Shown here piece by piece: positions 16,072 through 24,417 of a stretch of 64,000 nucleotides of DNA. Below the pieces are notes generated by a model. That model ran no database searches, was not told the DNA's origin, and saw only the letters and a program-made list of their open reading frames with translations. Made by a program: the position numbers and the translations under genes. The stretch spans positions 157,480-221,479 of the forward strand of contig CAIJOB010000002.1 in the NCBI GenBank assembly GCA_903822175.1. Reading direction: 5' to 3'. Origin of the DNA: an uncultured Alphaproteobacteria bacterium (lineage in GTDB: Bacteria; Pseudomonadota; Alphaproteobacteria; Caulobacterales; Caulobacteraceae). The stretch's first letter is position 1, and the number at the start of each line of letters is the position of its first letter.

Positions 16072-16938
16072 ATGAGTTCAGACGCCGTCCAGACCATTGC
16101 GAGAGGCCCGCGCGCCGTGGCCGAGGCCGCAGCCCTCGCCATCGACGCCGAGTCCGCCACCGAGAGCCTCACCTATTCCATCCTGGAGGAGGACGAGGAC
16201 CACGACGTCTGGCGCATCGACGCCTTCCCGACCACCGAGGAGGAACAGGCGGCCCTGGTCGTCACCCTGAGCGCCTTCCCGGCGCTGCGCGTGGTCACCG
16301 AGAAGCTCGCCGACGCCGACTGGCTGGCCATGGCGCTCTCCGGCCTGCCGCCGGTCCGCGCCGGCCGCTTCTTCGTCTATGGCGCGCACGACCGGGGCCT
16401 GGCGCCGCCGAGCACAGTCAACCTGCGGATCGAGGCCGGCGCTGCCTTCGGCACCGGACACCACGGCACCACCGTCGGCTGCCTGCTGGCCTTCGACCAG
16501 TTGTTGAAGCGCCGGCGGTTCGCCCGCGTGCTGGACGTGGGTTGCGGCACCGGCGTCCTGGCCATCGCCGCGGCGCGGACCGGATCGCGCGTGGCGCTGG
16601 GCACCGACATCGACGCACCCTCCGTCCGCATCGCCAACGAGAACGCCAAGCTGAACCGGGCCAAGGCGCGCTTCGTCCACGCCAGCGGCCTGAACGACGC
16701 CCGGGTTCGGCGACCGGCCCCCTACGACCTGGTCTTCGCCAACATCCTGGCGCCGCCGCTGGTGGCCCTGTCGCAGGACATCAAGGGCGCGCTCAAGCCC
16801 GGCGGCTACGCGATCCTGTCGGGCCTGCTGCGCACCCAGGAACGCCGCGTGACGGCGGCCTATGTCTCGCGGGGCTTTAGGCTTGAGCGGCGCATCCGCC
16901 GCGACGCCTGGTCGGCGCTGGTGCTGCGTCGCGCCTAG
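16072..16938 (+). CDS. prmA: ribosomal protein L11 methyltransferase
   Basis: PrmA trimethylates ribosomal protein L11 using S-adenosylmethionine. The 288-residue protein has an N-terminal substrate domain (to about residue 120) and a Rossmann methyltransferase domain. The SAM motif I is [18 protein letters not shown], the family block [13 protein letters not shown] precedes it, and motif IV is [10 protein letters not shown] (the N-I-L-A form of PrmA). Length is normal. The stop overlaps the convergent NTF2-like gene by 4 nt. Confidence 0.9.
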   Translation: MSSDAVQTIARGPRAVAEAAALAIDAESATESLTYSILEEDEDHDVWRIDAFPTTEEEQAALVVTLSAFPALRVVTEKLADADWLAMALSGLPPVRAGRFFVYGAHDRGLAPPSTVNLRIEAGAAFGTGHHGTTVGCLLAFDQLLKRRRFARVLDVGCGTGVLAIAAARTGSRVALGTDIDAPSVRIANENAKLNRAKARFVHASGLNDARVRRPAPYDLVFANILAPPLVALSQDIKGALKPGGYAILSGLLRTQERRVTAAYVSRGFRLERRIRRDAWSALVLRRA

Positions 16939-17390
16939 TCGGTCGCCGATTTGCAGGAGATCTTGGCCGAGGCGCTCATGCCGATCAGCCGGACGATCCG
17001 CCAGCCATCGGGGAAACGGCGCAGCACATAGAGCGTCGCGCGGTCCTTTGGCGGTAGCGCCGTCCCATCGGCTTTGAGCCGGGAAAAACGCATTTCCGCC
17101 AGGGCCTGATCGGGGCCGACCACGCAGGCCTCGATGCCGGCGTTGGTCGAGTGGTCGTAGCCCTGGGCCTTCAGCCGCGCGAACTCGGCGGCGATGCCAG
17201 CCTCGCTGGCCATCGGGTTCGGAGGGTCCAGGCGATAGATGCGCGCGTTGATCGCCGCCGCGTCGTGGGCGTTCCAGAGGCTGAGGTACTGCTCCATGAC
17301 CGCCTTGACCTCGGCGCCGCGCTCATCGGCGCGGGCGGCGCCCGTGGCGGCGGACATGAGAACGGCGGCGATGAGGATCAGGCGGCGCAT
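16935..17390 (-). CDS. secreted NTF2-like/SnoaL-fold protein, 151 aa
   Basis: A cleavable Sec signal peptide ([20 protein letters not shown]) is followed by a roughly 125-residue cone-shaped alpha+beta domain. Segments [20 protein letters not shown] and [19 protein letters not shown] are typical of NTF2-like/calmodulin-kinase-association-type proteins. These bind small ligands or act as small enzymes; no catalytic dyad is clear. The protein is probably periplasmic. Start ATG at 17390. Confidence 0.7.
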   Translation of the reverse strand: MRRLILIAAVLMSAATGAARADERGAEVKAVMEQYLSLWNAHDAAAINARIYRLDPPNPMASEAGIAAEFARLKAQGYDHSTNAGIEACVVGPDQALAEMRFSRLKADGTALPPKDRATLYVLRRFPDGWRIVRLIGMSASAKISCKSATD

Positions 17391-17414
17391 GAGCCCATCT
17401 GACCCGAAAAGGCG

Positions 17415-17759
17415 CTAGCCAACCAGCTTGTTCGCGCCGAGCGTCTCGCGCCAATGGGCGACGCGTTCCTTCAGCAGCGTCTCCCGGCCGACCGAACCTA
17501 GCTCCTCGGTATCGACCTCCTCCAAGACCTCGAACGAAAACGACGCCTCGCCGTGTTCGCGCCAGGCCGCCAGCACGGCCCGGTTCGGGTGCCCGCCCTG
17601 GCGCAGACCGAACCAGATACGGTTCTGCATCTGGGTGACGTTGGGCGCGACGCCGATCCACGCCTCGCCGCTCGCCGCGCAACGCACGGCGAAGATCCCG
17701 TGGGAGACCTTCCGGTCCTTGTAGTCCCGGATCGCCTCGCGTCGGCTCTGCTTGTCCAT
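17415..17759 (-). CDS. GIY-YIG nuclease-like protein, 114 aa
   Basis: The N-terminal segment GIFAVRCAASGEAWIGVAPN is a degenerate GIY-(x)10-YIG motif (GIF ... WIG), and QNRIWFGLRQGGHPNRAV carries the conserved arginine and N/H region. The C-terminal EASFSFEVLEEVD fits the third strand and the acidic residue. GIY-YIG proteins cleave DNA, but this small stand-alone group is of unknown role and the first Tyr residues are replaced, so activity is uncertain. A 107-nt gap separates it from the divergent M24 peptidase gene. Confidence 0.65.
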   Translation of the reverse strand: MDKQSRREAIRDYKDRKVSHGIFAVRCAASGEAWIGVAPNVTQMQNRIWFGLRQGGHPNRAVLAAWREHGEASFSFEVLEEVDTEELGSVGRETLLKERVAHWRETLGANKLVG

Positions 17760-17866
17760 GGGCTCCCTCTAGGTCGCGAAACGCCTTCTGTCAATTTCAC
17801 CCGGGTAAAATAGAAACCGCCCCGCGCCCTTGGCCCACCGCGCCCGAAAGGATTACATCCCGCGCC

Positions 17867-19681
17867 ATGCGCCAGACCTTCGACGAAACCACCGACCGCT
17901 CCTTCGGCCCCAAGCATGTGCCGCTGATCCGCAAGGCCATGGCCGACCAGGGGCTGGACGGCTTCGTCGTGCCGCATGAGGATGAGCATCAGAACGAATA
18001 CCTGCCCGCCGCCAACGACCGGCTGGCCTGGGCGACCGGATTCACCGGCTCGGCTGGCGCCGCGGTGATCCTGAAGGACAAGGCCGCGGTCTTCGTCGAC
18101 GGGCGCTACACCCTGCAGGTCCGCGACCAGGTGGATCAGGGGTCCTTCGAGATCCGCGATCTCGTCGAGGGCGGTGTGCCCGCCTACATCGAGGCCGCCA
18201 CGGCCCGCGGCCAGGTGATAGGCTACGATCCGCGCCTGCACAGCCCCGATGCGCTCGACCGCCTGCGCAGCGCCGCCGCCAAGACCGGCGCGGAACTGCG
18301 GCCGGTGACGCCGAACCCGCTCGACACCGCCTGGGGCCAGGCCCGTCCGCCGCAACCGGCGGCCCCGGTCGTGCCGCATCCCCTGCAGTACGCCGGCGAA
18401 GAATCGGCCTCCAAGCGCCACCGGCTGGGCGAAGGCCTCGCCGCGCGGGGCGCCCAGGCCGCGGTGATCACCGCGCCGGCCTCCATCGCCTGGCTGTTCA
18501 ACATCCGCGGCGGCGATGTCATCCGCTCGCCCCTGCCGCTCGGCCAGGCGATCCTGAACGCCGATGGTTCGGCGCGCCTGTTCCTCGACCCCGCCAAGGT
18601 GACGCCGGACCTGCCGGCCTGGCTCGGCAACGAGGTGCGGCTGGAAACGCCCGCCGACCTGCCCCAGGCGCTGGCCGAACTGCGCGGCCAGCAGGTGCTG
18701 GTCGATCCGGCGGTCTCGTCGTCCTGGTACTTCGAGGCCTTGGCCGGCGCCGGGGCCGCCGCCCAGCGCGGCGAAGACCCCTGCGTCATGCCCCGGGCCT
18801 GCAAGAACGCGGTGGAGATCGCCGGGACCAAGCGGGCCCACGTCCGCGATGGCGCCGCGCTCACCCGCTTCCTCCACTGGGTCGCCACGGAGGGCCAGAT
18901 CAATCCGCCGGACGAAATCGAGGCGGTCTCCAAGCTGGAGGCCTTCCGCGAGGAAACCGGCGCGCTAAAGGACCTCTCCTTCGACACCATCGCCGGCGCC
19001 GCCTCAAATGGAGCGATCGTCCACTACCGGCCGACGCAGCGGCTCAACAAGCGCACCGAAAAGGGCTCGCTGCTGCTGGTCGATTCGGGCGCCCAATACC
19101 TGGACGGCACCACCGACGTCACCCGCACCGTCGCCATCGGCGAGCCGACGGCAGAGATGTGCGAACGGTTCACCCTGGTGCTCAAAGGCCATCTGGCCCT
19201 GGCCCGGGTGCGCTTTCCGGCCGGCACGACTGGCTCGGCTCTGGACGCGCTCGCCCGCGTGGCGCTGTGGGCGCATGGGCTGGACTACGACCACGGCACC
19301 GGCCACGGCGTCGGCTCCTACCTGGGCGTGCACGAGGGGCCGCACCGGATCGCCAAGCTGCCGAACTTGGTCGCCCTGCGCCCGGGGATGATCGTCTCCA
19401 ACGAGCCCGGCTACTACAAGGAAGGCGGCTACGGCATCCGCATCGAAACCCTGCAATATGTCACGCCGGCGACGCCGATCGCCGGCGGCGAGCGGCCGAT
19501 GCTGGGTTTCGAGACCCTGACGCTGGCGCCGATCGACCGGCGTCTGGTGGTCGCCGCGATGCTGACGCCCGAGGAAACCGCCCAGCTCGACGCCTACCAT
19601 GCGCGGGTTCTGGCCGAGGTCGGCCCCCTGCTTCCGGCCGAGGTTAAGACCTGGCTCGAAGGCGCCTGCGCGCCGCTCTGA
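17867..19681 (+). CDS. M24B aminopeptidase P family (Xaa-Pro peptidase)
   Basis: The 604-residue protein is the long form with two creatinase-like N-terminal domains (about residues 1-310) and a pita-bread catalytic domain at the C-terminus. The five metal ligands are seen as LLVDSGAQYLDGTTDVTRT (two Asp), GTGHGVGSYLGVHEGP (His), SNEPGYYKEG (Glu) and GIRIETLQ (Glu). It hydrolyses the bond N-terminal to proline. The ATG at 17867 gives a normal start; length matches eukaryotic-like APP1 proteins. An exact 10-bp stem hairpin follows the stop. Confidence 0.9.
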   Translation: MRQTFDETTDRSFGPKHVPLIRKAMADQGLDGFVVPHEDEHQNEYLPAANDRLAWATGFTGSAGAAVILKDKAAVFVDGRYTLQVRDQVDQGSFEIRDLVEGGVPAYIEAATARGQVIGYDPRLHSPDALDRLRSAAAKTGAELRPVTPNPLDTAWGQARPPQPAAPVVPHPLQYAGEESASKRHRLGEGLAARGAQAAVITAPASIAWLFNIRGGDVIRSPLPLGQAILNADGSARLFLDPAKVTPDLPAWLGNEVRLETPADLPQALAELRGQQVLVDPAVSSSWYFEALAGAGAAAQRGEDPCVMPRACKNAVEIAGTKRAHVRDGAALTRFLHWVATEGQINPPDEIEAVSKLEAFREETGALKDLSFDTIAGAASNGAIVHYRPTQRLNKRTEKGSLLLVDSGAQYLDGTTDVTRTVAIGEPTAEMCERFTLVLKGHLALARVRFPAGTTGSALDALARVALWAHGLDYDHGTGHGVGSYLGVHEGPHRIAKLPNLVALRPGMIVSNEPGYYKEGGYGIRIETLQYVTPATPIAGGERPMLGFETLTLAPIDRRLVVAAMLTPEETAQLDAYHARVLAEVGPLLPAEVKTWLEGACAPL

Positions 19682-19714
19682 GCGCCTCGCGCGGTCAGGG
19701 CTAGCAACCACCGG

Positions 19715-19737
19715 ACCTGCGGCAGCCTGCCGCAGGT
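19715..19737 (+). terminator. 10-bp perfect hairpin after the M24 peptidase gene
   Basis: ACCTGCGGCA pairs with TGCCGCAGGT around a 3-nt GCC loop, 33 nt after the stop. No T-tract follows, so it may be a weak terminator or a stabilising 3' structure. Confidence 0.45.
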
Positions 19738-19957
19738 GAAGCGCCGCCTCCGGGCGTCGCCTGCCCAGTCACAGACCGGGCCACGGCCTTAAATTCCCAG
19801 AATGCAACCGCCGCAAGTTCTGTGGAACCCACCGCCATTCTGGTCGTTCAGCCAATTGAGTTCGCAAACCGCTCAATGCGCCGACGCCTTCTACTTCGTG
19901 ACATGTTCGTTATGTTCTAATGTATTAGAATAATCATCGAAGCATCGGCAAGTTGTG

Positions 19958-19971
19958 GTTATCGCGATAAC
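19958..19971. promoter_or_regulatory. 14-bp perfect palindrome GTTATCGCGATAAC (operator candidate)
   Basis: The palindrome has a central CG as in LacI-family operators and lies about 190 bp upstream of a possible promoter. TonB-receptor genes of this group are often controlled by LacI-type repressors. No regulator gene is adjacent. Confidence 0.45.
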
Positions 19972-20144
19972 GCCTGGCGATCCGGCACGGCTAAGCTGCG
20001 CGGGCTAACGGCGTTCGCCATGTTCTAGATCTCGCCGTCACATTTCATACGAGTGTTTACGCACCGATGGTCGGTGTCTCGGTACTTATGTGGCCATTAT
20101 GCGACATATTGGTGATCGTGTTGTCAAACACTTCGCAATGCGCG

Positions 20145-20174
20145 TTGACCCAAAACTCTAGTCGAAGCTAACTC
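20145..20174 (+). promoter_or_regulatory. candidate promoter of the TonB-receptor remnant
   Basis: TTGACC at 20145-20150 is followed after 16 bp by GCTAACTC at 20167-20174, close to the Caulobacter housekeeping -35/-10 pattern (TTGAC and GCTANAWC). It lies about 90 bp upstream of the TTG start. Confidence 0.4.
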
Positions 20175-20264
20175 CGGAGTAATCGGGGCCAAATCTGGTC
20201 CTGGGTTGGCAATTGTTGGGGAGCGGTTCCGCCGTCATCGGCCGACCGCCGGAGGATCTAGACC

Positions 20265-20971
20265 TTGAAAATTCGAAGCACCCGAGAGCGCCTGCTGGCC
20301 TCTTCGATGATCTGCGGGGCGGCCTTCCTAGGCCTCTCCGCGACCCGCAAGTGACCTACGTCGGCATCAGCGTCTTCACCAACGGGGCCAACACCCGCAC
20401 CGATGGCGCCGAGCTGACCGCCAACTACGCTTCGGACTTCGGCGACATGGGCCACGTCGATTGGTCGCTGGGCGTCAACTACAACAAGACGACGCTCACC
20501 AAGCTGTTCCCCCTGCCGGCGGCGGTGACCTCGGCGGCGATCGGACAGACGGTGCTGCTGGGCCCGAACGCCACCGACACCCTGACCTCGGCAGTGCCGC
20601 GGGAAAAGGTGATCGGCGGCGCCTATTGGACGCTGGGCAAGTGGAGCGCCAACCTGCGCGACACGATCTACGGCAAGACCTCGGAACGCTACAGCCTGGA
20701 CGGCACCGGCAACGGTGGCGTCAACACCAGCATCCCGGTCACCAGCATCACCGACCTGGAAGTCGCCTATGCGATCCGCGATGACCTGAAGCTGGCGGTG
20801 GGCGCGAACAACCTGTTCGACCACCATCCGCCGGCCATGCCCAACGTCTCCAATGGCGGGGGCGGCGTGCGGCCGGCCGATGGCAACAACGTCTACGGCG
20901 AGCCGCTGCAGTACTCCCCGTTCGGGATCAACGGCGGCTACTACTACGGCAGGATCACCTTCACGTTCTGA
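20265..20971 (+). pseudogene. TonB-dependent receptor remnant (internal deletion plus frameshift)
   Basis: GGAGG at 20251-20255 precedes a TTG start at 20265. The first 29 codons (LKIRSTRERLLASSMICGAA then FLGLSATRK) look like a receptor signal peptide and then hit TGA at 20352. In another frame, from 20351 to 20971, 206 residues form a typical receptor C-terminus: NTRTDGAELTANYASDFG, LEVAYAIRDDLKLAVGANNLFDHHPP and the final aromatic strand YYYGRITFTF. The plug domain and most of the barrel (roughly 600-700 residues) are missing. The simplest reading is a deletion that fused signal and C-terminus out of frame. It is not expected to make a functional receptor. Confidence 0.75.
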
Positions 20972-20992
20972 CCGTCGTCCATTCAACGACGG
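20972..20992 (+). terminator. 7-bp hairpin after the TonB-receptor remnant
   Basis: CCGTCGT pairs with ACGACGG around a 7-nt loop directly after the TGA. No T-tract follows. The next 270 bases to the TauE gene show no other gene. Confidence 0.4.
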
Positions 20993-21265
20993 CCGCTGGG
21001 CCAAAGCCGTGGGGTCGAGTCGAAAGGCTCGGCCCCATTGCTTTTGGGCCCGCCCAGACTCGGCCGCCGAACCGGGCCCAGGTCGCCGAACCTGTGATGT
21101 CCGATTGAGGGCGCCCAGCGAACCAGACTGATCAGAATCTGAGCGACGAGGGCCGCTGGAGCCCTCCGCGCGCGCCGATCCACAACCCTCGACTGCGGTC
21201 CCTCGCCACCCAGGCCTAGAAGGAAGATGACCCGTCCGCGCCATGTCTCGGACGGCCAGTGATCC

Positions 21266-22096
21266 TTGAGGTGCGCATTGCTGTTGGCCGGATTTCCACC
21301 CACGACGATCGCCATCCTCGTTACGATCCTGGCGGCGTCGGCCCTGATGAGCGGGCTCTCGGGCTTCGGGTTCTCGGCGATCGGCGCCCTTTGCCTGATC
21401 TTCCTGCCACCCAAGCTCGGCGTGCCGCTGTTGATGACCCTGTCGGCGGCCAACCAGATCATGTCGCTTCGGCAGCTGAAGGCCGACATGGCCCCGATCA
21501 AGCACTGGTGGCCCAATGGGCCCGCGCCCTATCTGCTCGGCGGCTTGGTCGGCGTCCCGGTGGGCCTGGCGATCCTGAGTTCGCTGCCGACCACCGACCT
21601 GATGCTGGTGTTCGGCGGTTTCCTGGTGATCTACGCGGGCTATTCCCTGGCCCGGCCGCACGGTGCGCGCGCCACGGTTCAGGGCGGCTGGCTGGCCTCG
21701 TCGCTGGTCGGGATGTCCGGCGGCGTCATCGGCGGTTTCACCGCCTTTCCGGGCGCGGCGGTCGTGGTCTGGAACGGCCTGCGCCACGTGCCCAAGCGCG
21801 AGGCCCGCGCCATCGTCCAGCCCTACATCTTCGTCCTGCAGCTGCTGTCGATCTCGCTGCTCGCCCTGCAGAAGCCCGAGACCTTCGGCCCCAACTACTG
21901 GCTGCTGGTGGCGATCACCGTGCCGGTGGTGCTGCCGTGCACGCTGATCGGCGTGAAGCTCTATCACTCGCTGTCCGACGTGAATTTCCGGCGGGTGACC
22001 TTCATCCTGCTGGGCGTCTCGGGGATGGGCCTGCTGATCAAGGCCGCCGACACCTTCCCCGTCGTGGCGAGCGCCGTGAAGTCGGTGCGCCTCTAG
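21266..22096 (+). CDS. TauE/SafE-family sulfite/anion permease
   Basis: A polytopic inner-membrane protein of about 276 residues with eight or so hydrophobic segments and the internal duplication of the TauE/SafE family: SALMSGLSGFGFSAIGAL in the first half and VGMSGGVIGGFTAFPGAAVV in the second. Members export sulfite, sulfoacetate or other organosulfur anions. The start is uncertain: no ATG exists, and TTG at 21266 or TTG at 21278 (with GAGGT upstream) are both possible. No sulfur-metabolism genes are nearby, so the substrate is open. Confidence 0.75.
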   Translation: MRCALLLAGFPPTTIAILVTILAASALMSGLSGFGFSAIGALCLIFLPPKLGVPLLMTLSAANQIMSLRQLKADMAPIKHWWPNGPAPYLLGGLVGVPVGLAILSSLPTTDLMLVFGGFLVIYAGYSLARPHGARATVQGGWLASSLVGMSGGVIGGFTAFPGAAVVVWNGLRHVPKREARAIVQPYIFVLQLLSISLLALQKPETFGPNYWLLVAITVPVVLPCTLIGVKLYHSLSDVNFRRVTFILLGVSGMGLLIKAADTFPVVASAVKSVRL

Positions 22097-22276
22097 GCGT
22101 CCGATCCGCGCACCGATTCGTGATGTGGACTCCGACAGAATTCGGGGCGTAGGCTTTTGCCATCAGGGCGGCGCGAGCCCCTGAAACGGTCCGCGACCGA
22201 CCCAAAACCGCGCCATGGAAGCATCGCCTCCAGGCGACTGCGTCCCTGGCGCCCAAAGGTGATGGGAGACGCGACC

Positions 22277-24298
22277 ATGCCAATCCAGACAGCGGGGTCC
22301 GTGCGCGCTCTGGCGCTCGTGGGCCCCACCAGCAGCGGCAAGACCACGCTGATGGAAGCCCTGTTGCAGGTCACCGGCGCCGTCGATCGGCGGGTCGGCG
22401 GCGAGAAGGTCGGCGACTCCAGTCCTGAGGCCCGCGCGCGCGGCCATTCGGTGGAACTGAACCTCGCCGGCTTCGACTTCATGGGCGACCGCTACTCGGT
22501 CATCGACTGTCCCGGCTCCCTGGAATTCTGCGCCGACCTCGACGCCGCCCTGCCGGCGGTCGATCTGGCGGTCGTGGTCGCCGAGCCCGATCCGGCCAAG
22601 GCAGCCCTGCTGCAGCCTACGTTGCGCGAGCTGGAGCGGTTGGGCGTGCCGCATGCGCTGTTCATCAACAAGATGGACCTGGCCCGAGGCGCCCTCTCCG
22701 ACCTCCTAGCCGCGCTGGCGCCAGTCTCGACCGCGCCGCTGGTCGCCCGCCAGATTCCGACCTGGGACGGCGAAAAGGTCACCGGCTTCATCGACCTCGC
22801 CCTGGAGCGCGCCTTCGTCTACGGGCCAGGCGAGCCCTCGACCCAGATAGATATCCCGGGCGACCTGCGCGACGAGGAGGCCCAGGCCCGCTTCCACATG
22901 CTGGAGCAGATCGCCGACTTCGACGACGAGCTTCTGGAACAGTTGCTCTCCGACGTGACGCCGAGCCGTGACGCGGTCTTCGCCGACCTGGTGCGCGAGA
23001 TGAACGAGGGGCTGATCGTGCCGGTGTTCTTCGGCTCGGCCCAGAACGGTTTCGGGGTACGTCGCCTGCTGAAGGCGCTGCGCCACGAGGCGCCGCTCGC
23101 CGACCGCGCCGCCAGGCGGGTGGGGATCGAGACCGGCGCCTATGTGCTGAAGGCGGCCTACGCCGGCCAGTCCGGCAAACTCGCCTACGCCCGCGTATTC
23201 GGCAAAGCCCTGCCGGACGGCGCCGAGTTCGTGCTGCCGGACGGCGAACGCTGCCGGGCCGGCGGACTCTCCTCGGTGCAGGGCGCGGCGATCAAGAAGA
23301 TCGGCTCAGCGCCCGTCGGCGAGGTCTGCGCCATCGGCAAGGTGGAGGCGGCGCAAGCCGGCCAGATCCTGTCGACCACCGGCAAGCCGCAGTCCGCGAA
23401 CGCCGCCGCCAGTCCGCGCCGGCCGCTGTTCGCCGTCGCCTTGTCGGCCCGGAACCACAAGGACGACGTCCGCCTCTCCGGCGCGCTCGGCAAGCTGATC
23501 GAGGAGGACCCCGGCCTGCGCCTGACCCACGACGCCGAGTCCCGTCAGGTGCTGCTGGCCGGCCAGGGCGAGGGCCATGTGCGGTTGGCGCTCGAGCGGC
23601 TGAAACGCCGCTTCGGCGTCGAAATCGACACCGAGCAGCCGAAGACGCCCTACCGCGAGACCATCCAGCGCGGCACCACCCAGCGCTCGCGGCACAAGAA
23701 GCAGTCCGGCGGCCATGGCCAGTTCGCCGACGTGACGGTGGAGATCCGGCCGCTGCCGCGCGGCTCTGGCGTGGTCTTCAGCCAGCGGGTCGTCGGCGGC
23801 TCGGTGCCCAAGCAGTGGATTCCGGCCGTCGAGCAAGGCGTCCGCGACGGGCTGGAAAAAGGTCATCTCGGCTTCCCGGTCACCGACCTGGAGGTCACGC
23901 TCACCGACGGCCAGACCCACAGCGTCGACTCGTCCGAAATGGCCTTCCGCATGGCCGGGCGCCTCGCGATGGAAGAGGGTCTGCCGGACTGCGGCGCGGT
24001 GCTGCTGGAGCCCATCGAGAAGCTGACGGTCTATTCGCCCTCGCCCAGCGCCTCGAACGTCACCTCGGCGCTGACCGCCCGGCGCGGCCAGATCCTGGGC
24101 CTCGCCCCACGCGAAGACTGGCGCGGCTGGGAGCGGATCGAGGCCTATCTGCCGCAGTCCGAACGCCAGGGCCTGATCGCCGAACTGCGTGGCCTGACCC
24201 AGGGCCTGGGCGCCTTCGAGGCCGACTTCGACCACATGGCCGAGCTCACCGGCCGTCTGGCGACCGAGGCCAGCGAGGGCCACGGCGCACGGGCTTGA
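22277..24298 (+). CDS. elongation factor G-like GTPase (non-canonical EF-G paralogue)
   Basis: The 673-residue protein has EF-G architecture: GTPase domain with P-loop GPTSSGKT (16-23), switch-II DCPGS (77-81, instead of DTPGH) and NKMD (131-134), then domains II to V (YRETIQRGTTQRSRHKKQSG begins domain IV). The missing switch-II histidine, which in EF-G and EF-Tu is needed for GTP hydrolysis, and the shorter length mark it as the EF-G-like group rather than the translocase. Such paralogues may act in ribosome recycling or stress, but the role is unsettled. ATG 22277 is preceded by GGGAGA; an in-frame ATG at 22262 is an alternative. Confidence 0.82.
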   Translation: MPIQTAGSVRALALVGPTSSGKTTLMEALLQVTGAVDRRVGGEKVGDSSPEARARGHSVELNLAGFDFMGDRYSVIDCPGSLEFCADLDAALPAVDLAVVVAEPDPAKAALLQPTLRELERLGVPHALFINKMDLARGALSDLLAALAPVSTAPLVARQIPTWDGEKVTGFIDLALERAFVYGPGEPSTQIDIPGDLRDEEAQARFHMLEQIADFDDELLEQLLSDVTPSRDAVFADLVREMNEGLIVPVFFGSAQNGFGVRRLLKALRHEAPLADRAARRVGIETGAYVLKAAYAGQSGKLAYARVFGKALPDGAEFVLPDGERCRAGGLSSVQGAAIKKIGSAPVGEVCAIGKVEAAQAGQILSTTGKPQSANAAASPRRPLFAVALSARNHKDDVRLSGALGKLIEEDPGLRLTHDAESRQVLLAGQGEGHVRLALERLKRRFGVEIDTEQPKTPYRETIQRGTTQRSRHKKQSGGHGQFADVTVEIRPLPRGSGVVFSQRVVGGSVPKQWIPAVEQGVRDGLEKGHLGFPVTDLEVTLTDGQTHSVDSSEMAFRMAGRLAMEEGLPDCGAVLLEPIEKLTVYSPSPSASNVTSALTARRGQILGLAPREDWRGWERIEAYLPQSERQGLIAELRGLTQGLGAFEADFDHMAELTGRLATEASEGHGARA

Positions 24299-24327
24299 GG
24301 CCTGCGAGAATGCTGCAATCTGCGGGC

Positions 24328-24349
24328 GGGCGAGCTTAGAGGCTCGCCC
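24328..24349 (+). terminator. hairpin after the EF-G-like gene
   Basis: GGGCGAGC pairs exactly with GCTCGCCC around TTAGAG, 29 nt after the stop. Stem is GC-rich with no T-tract. Confidence 0.45.
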
Positions 24350-24417
24350 TGCTCCGTGGGCTGCGCTAACCCTGAGGCAAGCGCGGGGTGACTCTGCGCC
24401 TTCTCGGGGAGACGTAG

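Larger units (their letters stand above)
19682..20264 (+). other. 583-bp intergenic region, AT-richer, upstream of TonB-receptor remnant
   Basis: No convincing gene is seen here. The stretch holds the hairpin after the M24 gene, a 14-bp perfect palindrome at 19958-19971, and a plausible promoter at 20145-20174. The long leader and lower GC are usual for regulated TonB receptor genes in Caulobacteraceae. It probably survives from the intact receptor. Confidence 0.5.

Noticed and set aside
18223..18990. Minus-strand frame inside the M24 peptidase gene
   Set aside because: No motif; the plus strand has all metal ligands of M24.
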